Positions 1 through 11,060 of a stretch of DNA of 64,000 nt are shown here, one piece after another (position 1 is the first letter of the stretch; every line of letters begins with the position of its first letter). The position numbers and the translations under genes are program-made. A model generated the notes under the pieces. It did not search any database. It saw nothing but the letters and a program-made list of their open reading frames with translations, and was not told where the DNA came from. The DNA is from Orobanche coerulescens (Eukaryota; Streptophyta; Magnoliopsida; Lamiales; Orobanchaceae), in the NCBI GenBank assembly GCA_033398695.1, contig CM065805.1, positions 168,369,787-168,433,786 on the forward strand. Direction: 5' to 3'.

Positions 1-1168
1 TTCATACCTTAGGGTTTTCTTGAGGTTTTATGCTCTAAAGTTCAAGTCTAACCGTGGTTGTGTCGGATTATGATGCTTTAATTATAATCCTTTGCTTTTC
101 GTTGAAGTTTACGGATTAAGTTTCGAGTTTTCTTCCGTAATCATGTATGATCCGCACTGACCCTATAGTGTCCGGTTGATTGCCCCTAAGAATAGAACTT
201 AGGGTAAGCCTTTTCATTTCCGTCGTACTGTGTTTGATATAGTGCTGTGTTGTGCTAGGACCTAGGCGTTGAGGAAAGTTCGAGCAGCAGGTCCGTTTGT
301 TCACCATCCCCTGTACCATTGTAATTGAGGCAGGTACTTTGATTGCGTTTGATGTACTTCGTGTGAATATGTGAAAGATGTGACTTTGTGAAAAGTGGTA
401 ATTTCAGAAAATGTGGTTTGTGCCATGTGGTTACTGAGTATGTGTGAACCGGATTAAAACCAGTGTGGGTCCCCTGGAATCCGTTAGACTGCGAGTATAT
501 GCGGATCACTCGGTGGGGTTGTACAACCAGAGAGGGCCTGACGAGGACTTTTTGGGGTGTGTATCTCGCGTGAGGTACAGGGCCAGTACAACTCGGGAGA
601 TTTTTTTGAGATGATGATTATGGTATGGTATTCCGGAATACATGATGGCACAGTGGTTTGATTATTTATTCATTTGTTGTACATATTCATATATCGTTGT
701 ACTTGCACCAGCTGTTTGCTGACCCCTTCGGGGGTGGATATATGTGTTGTGTATTCAGGTACAGGTCTTAGTGGTAAGCCGGCGTGGGAAGGGCACGAGG
801 ATGATGAGCAACACTGATATCATATGTCACTGTGAGTTGGTGGTCGTTTTGGGTATGATCAGAGTCGTGTTTTGGTTTTGTATTCGCGCGGGTACTGTCA
901 TATATGATTTAATGTATTAGTGTCAGTGGTTGTTGATGTTGTTGGATCAGTTGTGAACTATTGTAGCTATTGTGATCCAACTGGGCTATGTATTGGTATG
1001 TTTTGTGGTGTATGTCACATTGGAGTTGATGTTGTTTTCTTTTAATGTGTGTTACTGTCTTGGTTCAGTTAATGATATTTATTGCGTTTTGTGTTGGTCC
1101 AGCATGGTAGGTTCTCCAAAAAGAATCTACGGCGCTGTAATATCTCTGTAAATCATGGGGGTGTTACA
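1..1168 (+). repeat. 5' LTR of element B (3' part only)
   Basis: This is the downstream 1168 bp of the LTR, aligning to 6229-7395 with scattered substitutions. It ends in GGTGTTACA, the same terminus as the 3' LTR. The promoter half with the palindrome array lies before the window. Confidence 0.9.
722..735 (+). other. UUCG-loop hairpin in B 5' LTR
   Basis: ACCCC-TTCG-GGGGT folds as a 5-bp stem closed by a cUUCGg tetraloop, among the most stable known RNA tetraloops. The same hairpin occurs in the B 3' LTR (6950-6963) and in both LTRs of element A (19303-19316, one stem mismatch; 26562-26575). It lies downstream of the TATA box, so it would be in the transcript. A role in RNA processing or packaging is inference. 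Confidence 0.6.
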
Positions 1169-1173
1169 GAATT

Positions 1174-1186
1174 TGGTATCAGAGTC
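1174..1186 (+). other. Primer binding site of element B (tRNA-iMet type)
   Basis: TGGTATCAGAGTC begins five bases after the LTR end. It matches the common plant retrotransposon primer site complementary to the 3' end of initiator tRNA-Met, except at the last bases. Confidence 0.85.
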
Positions 1187-1937
1187 TAGGTTTATGGATA
1201 CCTAAGATGTTGGTGTTTTGGGTCTGTTAAAGTTGAGTTGGTCGACTGTTTATGATATCACTGGGTTGCTGCCATCTCGTGCGATCTGTGCTGTAAGTTT
1301 TTCTGAACTCTAATTCCTTCTGCCCAGATTGTTTTGGTTTCTTTTGAACATGCTTGGATTTTGAGTTCCTCTTGTGAATTGTGTTTCTTTGGAGTTGTGT
1401 CTATTGTTTTCCTTACATTACACGTTTAGGGAACTAATGCATATTGATGTGGGGAGAAAGTAAGTCTTTCGATTGTAAGCTCCCTCCCATCTCTGTGGAG
1501 ATTGTGTTGTGTCAATTCGAATAACCCTGGGTTGAAGGGCTGGAAAGTTGTTGATGGTATTAGGAGTGTTGGGATGTGCATGAGTATACTCTACGGTCCG
1601 GGTGGAAATAGTTACATAACATATGTTGGAAAACCGGGAATGTCATTGATTTCTACATTCCATAAGATTTTTAAGTATCAATTTTGTCCGCTGCGTGAGT
1701 ATCTTGAAATGGATTTTGGTATTTTGCAAACTGGGTTTTGTTTTGTAAAACCGATTCCCTAAAGCGATTTGGCATTTTGGCCTTAAACGTTTTGACGATT
1801 CTTTTGTGACGGTATTTGGTGTCTTATAAATGACTTTGCGAGTATTTGAAAAAAATATTACCGTCATCGGCCTTTTGGGCATTTTTGAACGTTTTTGGAA
1901 AATAGTTTTAGCTTGGTGGGTTCCGGCGCGAGGCCCG

Positions 1938-1992
1938 CGGCGCTATAATATCCCGGGCGGTTTTGGGGATGTTACAGATTATGGTGAAATAG
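1938..1992 (+). repeat. LTR 3' terminus with decayed primer site
   Basis: The block GGCGCTATAATA, about 18 bases, then GGGGATGTTACA resembles the last 40 bp of the LTRs of A, B and C (GGCRCTGTAATA ... GGGGTGTTACA). Five bases later TGGTGAAATAG is a plausible decayed TGGTATCAGAG primer site (7 of 11). This suggests remains of another related LTR element inside B. Confidence 0.45.
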
Positions 1993-2803
1993 CTATAATG
2001 GCTTTGAAACTCTTTCAAATGGTGATAAATCTACGATCTAATATCGCCATATCAAATGAGTATGTATTCGGTGGAAAATCTTTCTTTCTAATCAAACAAC
2101 TAGTAGGAGAGGAGGAATCTTCATTTTATCTAAATCCGAGGTAAATCTTTGAAACATTTTGGGTTATAGACGTTTTAGAAAATTTTAAAAATATAAATTG
2201 TTTTGCGCATTATTTAAAAATGATTTCGAAATCGACGTGTAAAATAAAACTTCCTCTCCTAAAGTATTCATGAGTTTTAGGCGAAACGTGACTCGCCCTT
2301 ATTTGCAAAAGATTGTGTTTCGTATATGGTATTACCATTCCGGTCGGAAGACTGAAAGTTGATTTTAAGTGTAACACGTATGTATATGTATTCTCACCCT
2401 TGTATATAGTATACGAGCCTCCTAAAATTCGACGTTCTAGTGTTGCCTATCATGAGTACTCGAGATCAAACGATATCCTATGGAGCCCCCTCAGTAACTG
2501 AGTTGACAAGCGGGGCAAGCAGATAGAAGATATCTAGAAAATTCTGGGCAATAATGCTTAGATTTGTGATTGAGATGATGGTGTGAACGTTAGGACGTTC
2601 TATATGCACACGTGATAACAACTCTCTTCGCCGAGAGATAGGGTTTCAGTTTAGTTGTTAATGACCTTTTTATGGTTCCTTGCGTAACGTTGTATACTTA
2701 CAAACTGATGGTGTTCAGATTTCTATGCTACCGCTTATTGGTGACCTTCGGTTCTGGTGCTATTTGAGGGGTGTTCATGACTGTATTACTGAATCGGAGC
2801 AGT

Positions 2804-3063
2804 TAGCGTACGCTACCTTGTGGATAGCGCATGCTAACACAAGATACAGAATCTACCATATTCAACTGAGAATTCAGCAGTGCACGCTATGTAATTATGT
2901 AGCGCATGTTAAAGCACAGCAGTTAGCGCACGCTATGGATAGGATAACGTGCGCCAACTGGTAGTTCAGGGGCAGTCCAGAGGCTACTGGACTGAGGTTG
3001 GAGGTCTCGTTAGGGCATGCTAATGCTTGTATTTAACGCACGCTAATCCGTCCGGCATATAAA
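2804..3063. promoter_or_regulatory. Palindrome array plus TATA box (LTR promoter remnant)
   Basis: Twelve-base motifs of the TAGCGCACGCTA type start at 2804, 2825, 2878, 2900, 2924, 2945, 3011 and 3034. Intervals within clusters are 21-24 bp, and the last is exactly 23. A TATA-like element, TATAAA, follows at 3058-3063. The order and spacing match the U3 regions of the A and B LTRs, but the flanking LTR boundaries cannot be found. Several copies are mutated, mainly CG to TG or CA. Confidence 0.65.
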
Positions 3064-3839
3064 CTGGACAACAATCGTGATTCCTTATTTCCACTCTTTT
3101 CTTTTTCTCCGTGGGTGACACCAAGATGTGAATCGAAGGTGACTATAGTTCGTGATCTTGGCCGATTTTATTTCGTTCAAAGGTGTTTTGGAGTATAACA
3201 TCTTCTAACTCATTGTTTTTTGCTGGATTGAGACAATTCCTTGATTTTCCCTTGGGTTGACCATTTTGTAGATTTTGTTCTTGATCTCATCTTTTCAATC
3301 CGGTTTTGATGAATCGATTGAAGTCAAATGCTGTTGTTGGTCATGTCCTATGAATTGTATATTCATATTCTGACTTTTTCAACCCGATTGATAATCCTAA
3401 AGATTCTGAGAAACTGTGAACAATTAACGTTTGATCCAATTTCCGTAAACTCTTGGTGAACAAAGCAAGTGATTAAGGGACATTATGTACACAAAATGAT
3501 GGCAAGTGATGCTTTCCTAATATGTCCGAATTGTTGATGCTCCCGACAACCGTGGTTTCCATCCTGTGCTGATTTCAAAATTTTGTAATATAACCCCATT
3601 GTTGTCGAATATTGGACCATATTTCCTGTGGTAACTCATGATTCTATCCGAGCAAACCGTATCTATTATGTTGTGCCTTGTTTTGATTTCAACTTATGCC
3701 ATTAACTGGATCGCGTCACTACCAAGAAATCCTCGTGATGCTAGCAGTCATTCTGCATATGTCAGGATGCCCAGAGATTTGGTCATACGGCCTTATGAAA
3801 TTGCTTGTTACGTTATTACCTTGCTTTCATTGTTCTAAA

Positions 3840-3885
3840 TTTTGGGGACAAACTTCTTTAATTTAAAGTGTATCATGACACCCGA
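3840..3885 (+). repeat. Polypurine-tract / LTR-start remnant
   Basis: GGGGACAAACTTCTTTAATTT followed by TGTATCATGACACCCG resembles the junction of element B itself (GGACGAAACTT, purine tract, TGTGACACCCG). A similar piece, GGGACGAAACTT then TGTAATAAT, lies at 4499-4525. These look like 3' ends of related elements trapped inside B. Confidence 0.4.
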
Positions 3886-4784
3886 ATTTTTGACTTCTTT
3901 TTCCACCCTAATTCGCTTATGTACGGTGATACCTTCTAAATTTGTTTTGTTCTTCGGTCTTTGCCATCCGAACGAATTGCGGCATTGTTTCGGATTAGTC
4001 CGTTTACAGTTGTGACTTTTCCCAAGTTCGATTCAAATCTCATGAGTCCCGCATAAAGTGAATATCTTGTAAATCTTACGAGCCCACTTAATGTCTTGAA
4101 TTGAGGCGTGAACCTCGGAGTTGTTTGACTATTGTTGTCCAGTCGTTATTGTTCAATCAATATTATTCGATTGTTGTGGTTCGATTGTTGTTGATCGATC
4201 TCGCATCGTGATTATCGAGCATCTGATTTCCTTAGGATTCGCACTCGTCCCAGTAAGTCACCTTCCAAACCTTTGAGGTTGTCATAATTATATATTTTTT
4301 CGGCGTTGAGCCCGCATTTTAGTTGTTGTACTATTTAGATTATCAACCATAGTGGTTCATGATCATTGCACTTCATAAGCATTTTTGCGTATTGAATTGG
4401 ACCGTAGTATGACATGGAGTTTTGTGTCCGCTGTTGGAAGCAGATAATGTGTGTTATCTAAAGTGCCTTGCCTTGATTGTTTCATAACCTAAGCTTTGGG
4501 ACGAAACTTATTTCAAAAGAAGTGGGATGTAATAATTTTATTTCCCCGTTAGTTCCTTTTCTTTTTGATCTATTTTTGTTTCTTCGGTTCGCTAGTCTCG
4601 ATGATCAACATCTAAGAGATGGTCATCATGCCTTGACATCAAGTGGGAATACCGAGAGTCCGTGATTGTATCTTTTAGTTTGACCAATATTTTGGTTATA
4701 TTCGTACCATTGATTGACTCGATCCTTATCGGAAGCCTTTGTGAGTCTATCATCACGATTTTCACCACTATTATTGTTATTGTT

Positions 4785-5365
4785 ATGGCGGCGAGGGATA
4801 ATTGATACTGAATGACGGCGCCGCCATAATAGCAGCTACTAGAAACAACTGTAGCACCGCTAGGACTGCCGACTTAAAATTGGTTTGGTATGTATATAAG
4901 GCCTGAGAGGTATTTCCATAGTAGACTCAAGACGTTGATCGAAGGGAGACAGTTGAGTAACCTTATAAGTATGAATCCTACTAAGCATACTCGTTGCTTA
5001 GAACATATCAATTATCTAGAGGCCGTAACACAATTTCATCGAAACGCAAGTCAGGCTGCGCAGGAAACAGCTACCCGAGAACACAAACATGCTGCGCAGC
5101 TAGAAGCTCAGTTAGCTGCAGCACGACGTACTCTTCGAAAGAGGGAGGCCCAATACACTCAAGCAAGAGAGGCCTCCAGGATCAGGTGCAACAAGAGAGA
5201 GCAATGACATGGGCAAACGATGAGAAGATCCTCGCTATCCTCCCAGCGGCCCCAATTCCGGTAGTGGGACAAGAAGTCGCAGAAGACGAGGAGGATCCCG
5301 AGGAAGATCCCGAAGAGGACCCGGAAGAGGAGGCCAAAGATAACTCTGTTGTCGTTAACCCATGA
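4785..5365 (+). pseudogene. Coiled-coil / acidic-tail reading frame in element B, broken
   Basis: This is the only internal part of B that looks protein coding; I do not recognise the protein. The frame open over 4890-5207 gives an Ala/Gln/Glu/Arg-rich segment with coiled-coil character around its residues 50-90. A second frame, open to 5365, ends in a run of Asp/Glu-Glu-Asp-Pro repeats (5281-5335). The two frames overlap as if one frameshift separated a helical N-terminal part from an acidic tail. Early stops near 4800-4830 break the likely start. It ends about 165 bp before the 3' LTR, after the position where pol would normally end. It could be a decayed extra ORF or a captured host fragment; no function can be assigned. 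Confidence 0.4.
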
Positions 5366-5500
5366 GTTGTGCTCGATGGGGGCATGTTGTGTATTGATGT
5401 GTATTGGTATAATGTTTACGGTTTGAGAATAAATTGTGTATGGATACGATTGGTGATGCAGGCATATACTTCGACCACCCTCTTCCTGTTTCAAGTTTCA

Positions 5501-5530
5501 AGGACGAAACTTCCTTTAAGGGGGTAAAGG
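5501..5530 (+). other. Polypurine tract of element B
   Basis: GGACGAAACTTCC followed by TTTAAGGGGGTAAAGG lies directly before the LTR start TGTGACACC. This is the usual plus-strand primer position, and the same GGACGAAACTT lead-in precedes the 3' LTR of A. Confidence 0.75.
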
Positions 5531-5753
5531 TGTGACACCCGCAACACTTTATTTATAATATATTTTATTAATAGTCGTATTTTGTTGGAAGTTGGTTTGG
5601 GAAAGTTCCATATCATACTGTTTGGTGCCCGAAACTGTGTGTATATTGGAGTTGGAATTGGTATGTAGGTTGTTAGTGATTGGCGAGTTATGTGCTTGTC
5701 AGGATGTGTTCATTTTGACCAACTCCATAGTGGTGATATTGAGAAATAGCAGT

Positions 5754-6030
5754 TAGCGCATGCTAGACTGTGTTGCTAGAATGCGCTAATTATATATTGA
5801 TAGCGCGCATTAGTTGGCCATGATAGCGCACACCATTATGGCCGGTCCGTGCATGCATAGGGTTCGGGAATCTGGACAAACTAACAAGTAGCACACGCTA
5901 GACCTTACGGGTAGCGCACGCTAACGCGGTTAGTACAGAAAGTTCTGTACCGCCTTTCAAAGGCGGTGGACTGCCTTTTTAGTCCGATACCCTTTGCCCT
6001 TAGCGCGCGCTAATCACGTCCAGTATAAAT
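5754..6030. promoter_or_regulatory. U3 palindrome array and TATA box, B 3' LTR
   Basis: Copies related to TAGCGCACGCTA start at 5754, 5777, 5801, 5824, 5889, 5912 and 6001. The steps 5754-5777, 5801-5824 and 5889-5912 are exactly 23 bp. The last copy, TAGCGCGCGCTA, is a perfect palindrome. TATAAAT follows at 6024-6030. Confidence 0.75.
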
Positions 6031-6949
6031 AGGACGGCATAGTTCAGTTTCGCCATTTTCTTCTCCCTTCCTTCCTCCTCTCGCGGCTGAGTGTTCTGGA
6101 CGTAGAGAAGTGCGGTTTTGGCCGGTCTTCACTACCCAACAATGTTTTAGAGTTCCTGGAACAAAGTTAACAAGATCTCAATAGCTTTTATCATCCGGAT
6201 CAAGGTAAATCCTCCGAAACCCAAGTTCTTCATACCTTAGGGTTTTATTGAGGTTTTATGCTCTAAAGTTCAGATCTACCCGTGGTTGTGTTGGATTATG
6301 ATGTTGTAATTATAATCCTTTACTTTTCGTTGAAGTTTACGGATTAAGTTTTGATTTTTCTTCCGTAATCATGTATGATCTAGGCTGACCCTATAGTGTC
6401 CGGTTGATTGCCCCTAGGAATAGAACTTAGGGTAAACCTTTCCGTTTCCATCGTACTGTGTTTGATATAGTGTTGTGTTGTGCTAGGACCTAGGCGTTGA
6501 GGAAAGTTCGAGCAGCAGGTCCTTTTGTTCACCGTCCCCTGTACCATTGTAATTGAGGCAAGTACTTTGATTGCGTTTGATGTACTTCGTGTGAATATGT
6601 GAAAGATGTGATTTTGTGAGAAGTGGTAATTTCAGAAAATGTGGTTTGTGTCATGTGGTTACTGAGTATGTGTGAACCGGGTTAAAACCAGTGTGGGTCC
6701 CCTGGGATCCGTTAGACTTCGAGTATCTGCGGATCACTCGGTGGGGTTATACAATCAGGGAGGGCCTGACGAGGACTTTCTGGGGTGTGTATCTCACGTG
6801 AGGTACAGGGCCAGTACAGCTCAGGAGATTGTTTTGAGATGATGATTATGGTATGGTATTCCGGAATACATGATGGCATAGTGATTTGATTATTTATTCA
6901 TTTGTTGTACATATTCATAAATCGTTGTACTTGCACCAGCTGTTTTTTG

Positions 6950-6963
6950 ACCCCTTCGGGGGT
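6950..6963 (+). other. UUCG-loop hairpin in B 3' LTR
   Basis: ACCCC-TTCG-GGGGT, the same hairpin as at 722-735, with an intact stem. Confidence 0.6.
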
Positions 6964-7395
6964 GGATATACGTGTTGTGTATTCAGTTACAGGTCTTAGT
7001 GGCAAGCCGCGCGGGAAGGGCACGAGGATGATGAGCAACACTGATATCATATGTCATTGTGAGTTGGTGGTCGTTTTGGGTATGGTCAGAGTCGTGTTTT
7101 GGTTTTGTACTCGCGCGGGTACTGTCATATATGATTTAATGTATTTGTGTCAGTGGTTGTTGATGTAGTTGGATCAGTTGTGAACCGTTGTATCTGTTGT
7201 GATCCAACTGGGCTATGTATTGTTATGTTTTGTGGTGTATGTCACATTGGAGTTGATGTTGTTTTCTTTTAAAGTGTGCTAATGTATTAGTTCAGTTAAT
7301 CATATTTATTGCGTTCTATGTTGGTCCAGCCTGGTAGGTTCTCCAAAAAGAATCTACGGCACTGTAATATCTCTATAAATCACGGGGGTGTTACA

Positions 7396-9863
7396 TTGGG
7401 GCCCCCAAACTAGTATCCTTCAAACCCTTCGCCGTCACCGTGCTCTTCCCGTGCCTTGCCTTTGCCTCGACCTAAAATACAACATAAGTATTTCGCCCAA
7501 ACCAAAGGGTCAGATATACATGATAATAATTCTCAAGACATTATACAATTCATATATAGATATAAGATCTCAAGAAAACAACCCGACTATTGCACATATT
7601 CCTTAGGGGTATGAACAACTAGTCACAAACCGTTGGACATACCCAATCATACATGGAATATGAACGACCAATCAACATGGCTCAAGATGGACATCACAGT
7701 ACGCCCGATCCGGAAATGTGCTCGTGCACATGTCTACCCCGTATACGGAATCCAGAATATACGTGAGACAATGTACCTAATTAGCCTCACGAACTACGTT
7801 TCATGTGCACAGTCCAATACGGAAACATCAACATATGACCATATGTGCCTGGCTAAAAATCCTACACATAACCAATCGGCACACAGATATGATACCAGAT
7901 ATGTCACGATACAACATAACAACGAATCTCAATAAATCACACATTCCATCAAGAATCTAGAAACTCACCGAAGTGACAAAATGATCAACGAGACCAACGA
8001 TACAAACGTGATGAACTTGGGAATACAATCCCACAATGAAACGACACTATGATCAAGAACAAAGTCATATTACGAATTGTAGATTCATAAAACATTTCAT
8101 ATACACGAAATGTATAACTTTCAGAAGAATTCAATCATCATTATAACCAAGCAAGGTAACTTGCCTCAATTCCGTAGACAAAAGATAGTTCTTCTCCAAA
8201 TGATTGAATGGACAGTATCCTCGACTAAATACTCACTCGAACAAGCAACCTTGAATGAAATGCAATTCATTCAACAATACGTTCACATAATAGTGATATC
8301 AATTCGTAGAACCTACCCGAATAATTCATTCCATCCCAATTAACATTCTTCCGACTATCGATGAATTTCAGTACATCTAATTCATCTTCCACAATCGGTT
8401 TATTATATCAAAATGTCCTTTTAATACTCTTGTTATCACTATGAACAAGCTTATGCATTGAACATCTTCAATTCACCATTAATAATCGGATTAACCAAGT
8501 TCTTAAGGCTCTTCTACATCTACTTCATCTATTACACAAGGATTTATCATCAATAATTGCAGAAATCTCCATAAGAACATTATCAGACTATGAATATGGT
8601 GATTAATACATTCTTAAGTCATCAAAGCATCCGATTAACTTGAATATATAAAGGTTACATTTGTGTTCTTCATAATCCATTATTATCTCCTAAAGAATTT
8701 GTTAAGCCATATCAAAAACATAGTTATAACATTTAGGGTTTCTGAATCATAAGAACATTATCCTAACCTTCAGCACTCATCAATTCATTCCCAATATATT
8801 GGTTAAAACCTAACATAATGTTCTAACACATCCTATGTTATCAATCCATCGGTTTTAAATCAACTATATCGAAACTTATGATCATCATCTGTCAATAATG
8901 TTAATCAATCTAGCAAGCTGAGTAACATTATTATAAACATGATTGTTATCATTTAAACATAAGGAACATCTTCATTTTAAACCATTAATCACTATATTAT
9001 TCAATAAGTGTTCAACATCTTAACCACAATCATGTTTTACTTGATCAAATCGACATTATGAATAGTATTCTATATCACTATCATCATTACTACGAAAGAT
9101 AGAGTAGGATTGAATAACATACATCAAGAAATGAAGAACAAACCACCAAACTACAAGAATGCACTCCAACTTCCAAATACTAAGCTCCAATCCAAGATGT
9201 AAGGCTCAAAGACAAGAGGGAATCGGGGTAGAATCGATAGAGGGAGGTAGAAGGATGATAACAAGGAGAAGAAATCGAGTTTAGATCGTGCAAAATGAAA
9301 GACAAACCTGTCTTTTTATAAACTGCACATCCTTTACGTATGTTACCGAAGACAGTTAATTAACGTACATAATCTCCCTTTACGTACGCTAACACCAATT
9401 CTGTTACGTACGTAATAAACCTCCAGGACTACTGTCCCAAAACACATACTCCACTACATATGTTATAGAATGAGCATTACATACGTAATATAGGTCAACT
9501 TGGTTGTCTCGAAAGGCCCAATTATCCGAATCTTGCATGGCCCCCCATGCCGAAAGTTGAGATCGGATCAGATTCTCTGCATTACATACGTAATATATCC
9601 TCCATTACGTATGTAAGGCCAAGGTCATAGTGTACATTAAATTGAACCCCTAGCGTACGTTAAATACATAAAACCTAGCCAAAAATATAACAACTTACAC
9701 AACGTCTAGAAATCAACCACAATCCGAGTGACAATTATAATTAATTATATTCTGTTGTATCCCAACATTAATAATCATTAAATTAAATGTAACATGATTA
9801 CAATGATACTCAAATTATCCGAATAATACAACAGTAGATAAGAAATTACTGTCGGATATTACA
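7396..9863 (-). repeat. 3' LTR of element C, interrupted at its end by element B
   Basis: On the minus strand it begins TGTAATATCCGACAG at 9863, identical to the start of the solo LTR at 38240. About 290 bp at its end, corresponding to 15036-15328 of the other LTR, is missing because B inserted there. 7396-8835 is homologous to 15329-16770 with many substitutions, so C is older than A or E. The stretch 7400-9300 contains no gene. Confidence 0.85.
9313..9672. promoter_or_regulatory. U3 palindrome array and TATA box, C 3' LTR
   Basis: Variants of TTACGTACGTAA start at 9334, 9361, 9380, 9404, 9454, 9477, 9592, 9615, 9638 and 9661. The steps 9454-9477, 9592-9615, 9615-9638 and 9638-9661 are all exactly 23 bp, with different spacers. 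The TATA box on the minus strand is at about 9313-9320. Several copies show CG changed to TG or CA, as expected from decay of methylated CpG. Confidence 0.75.
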
Positions 9864-9881
9864 TACTCCCCCCTTAAAAGG
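9864..9881 (-). other. Polypurine tract of element C
   Basis: On the minus strand CTTTTAAGGGGGGAGTA immediately precedes the LTR start. Confidence 0.75.
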
Positions 9882-9897
9882 AGTTTCAGCCTCGAAA

Positions 9898-10308
9898 CTA
9901 AAGGGTAAACAACTCAGGATACCTCTCGCGCATGCTTCTCTCGGTCTCCCACGTAGCCTCCTCGACTCCGTGTCGTGACTACTGAACCTTCAGTAGGGGA
10001 ATCGTCTTGTTCCTCAATTGTTTGATCCTCCTCTCAAGTATCTGTACGGGACGTTCCTCGTAAGAATGATAACCGGCTACCTCGATCTCTTCGAACTGAA
10101 GTATGTGGCTCGGATCAGCAACATACTTCCTCAACTGGGAGATATGAAACACATTATGAATCCAACTCAAAGCTGGTGGAGATGCCAGACGATAGGCCAG
10201 ATCGCCTACTCGTTCCAAAACCTCAAACGGCCCGATATACCTCGGACTCAGTTTGCCTCTCTTACCAAAGTGAAAGATATCTCGAGTAGGGGACACCTTC
10301 ATTAGCAC
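9898..10308 (-). pseudogene. Element C integrase C-terminal region and chromodomain
   Basis: The frame encodes the conserved [19 protein letters not shown] integrase tail, followed by the chromodomain segment around [18 protein letters not shown]. Chromodomains are known to direct chromovirus integration to marked chromatin. A stop at about 9979-9981, where related element A has Trp, cuts the chromodomain; the reading frame then continues to a natural stop at 9898-9900, just before the purine tract. Protein similarity to 24100-24480 of A is high. Confidence 0.8.
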
Positions 10309-11060
10309 ATGGTCACCAACCTCGAACTCAAGCGATCATCGAAGGTTGTCTGCATAAGATTTCTGCCGGCTCTGAGCCGTTAACAAACGACTCCTAATCA
10401 GGGTGGTATTCTCATGAGCTGCTAACAACATATCAGGTTCCATACCCAGAGATTCAGACAGGTCGTCCCAACACAAAGGGGACCTACAACGACAGCCATA
10501 CAATGCCTCACAAGATGCCATCTGAATCGAAGCGTGCCAACTATTAGTGTAGGTGAATTCCACCAAAGGCAGTTGGGCTTCCCAGTCGTCCTTCCAATCA
10601 AGAGAACCCGCCCTCAACATATCTTCTAGAGTATGGATAGTTCTATCAGAGTGGCCATCGGTCTGAGGATGAAATGATGTACTGAAGTTCAACTGTGTAC
10701 CCATCGCACGATGAACTGCTTTCCAGAAGTGTGATACGAACCACCCGTCGCGATTCGATATAATACTCTTGGGAGTACCATGCAACCTTAGAATTTATTT
10801 AATGAACAGCTGGGCCAATATCTTGGGACCCCGCATGTCTTTAATCTCCAAAAAGTGGGCTGATTTGGTCAGACGATCCACAATCACCCAAATTGTATTC
10901 ATACGTCGATGGCTTGTCAGCAAGCTAGTGATAAATCCATTGATATGTCCTCCCATTTTCATTCGGGAATCGGGAGTGGTTTCAGCATACCTGCTGGTCG
11001 CTGATGCTCAATCTTAACCTGCTGACAGGTCAAACATCTCGAAATGAATTCTGCAACTTC
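10309..11060 (-). pseudogene. Element C integrase core
   Basis: The minus-strand frame over 10336-10785 carries the end of the DDE core: SIISNRDGWF with the second catalytic Asp, then FHPQTDGHSDRTI. The catalytic Glu of the usual QSERT is Asp here (HSDRT), so the active site is altered. The upstream part with the first Asp (10786-11060) is out of frame and stop-ridden. Integrase would join the cDNA to host DNA; this copy cannot. Confidence 0.8.

Larger units (their letters stand above)
1169..4784. other. Degraded internal region of element B
   Basis: No gene is recognisable here. It is a mosaic of LTR-like scraps: an LTR-type 3' terminus at 1938-1976, a palindrome array with TATA box at 2804-3063, and two purine-tract/LTR-start-like junctions at about 3840-3880 and 4497-4525. 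Short open frames, for example 1830-2144 and 3638-3838, show no family resemblance and are probably chance. Confidence 0.6.
1..7395 (+). mobile_element. Element B: non-autonomous LTR retrotransposon, 5' end outside window
   Basis: Two direct LTR copies frame it. Positions 1-1168 match 6229-7395 almost base for base, and the complete 3' LTR is 5531-7395. A tRNA-iMet-type primer site follows the 5' LTR and a purine-rich tract precedes the 3' LTR. The roughly 4.4 kb between the LTRs has no recognisable gag, protease, reverse transcriptase or integrase, so it must have depended on enzymes from another element. The 3' LTR ends inside LTR sequence of family C: bases from 7396 continue the homology seen at about 15329. 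B therefore inserted into element C, and the other half of the target lies before the window. Confidence 0.85.
5531..7395 (+). repeat. 3' LTR of element B (complete, 1865 bp)
   Basis: It begins TGTGACACC and ends GGTGTTACA, near-perfect terminal inverted repeats. It contains a palindrome array (5754-6012), a TATA box (6024-6030), and the UUCG hairpin (6950-6963). Confidence 0.9.

Noticed and set aside
1174..1186. Possible tRNA gene fragment
   Set aside because: Only the primer-site complement is present; no cloverleaf or A/B boxes.
1830..2144. 104-codon frame in element B
   Set aside because: It reads through an LTR terminus at 1976 and has no recognisable domain.
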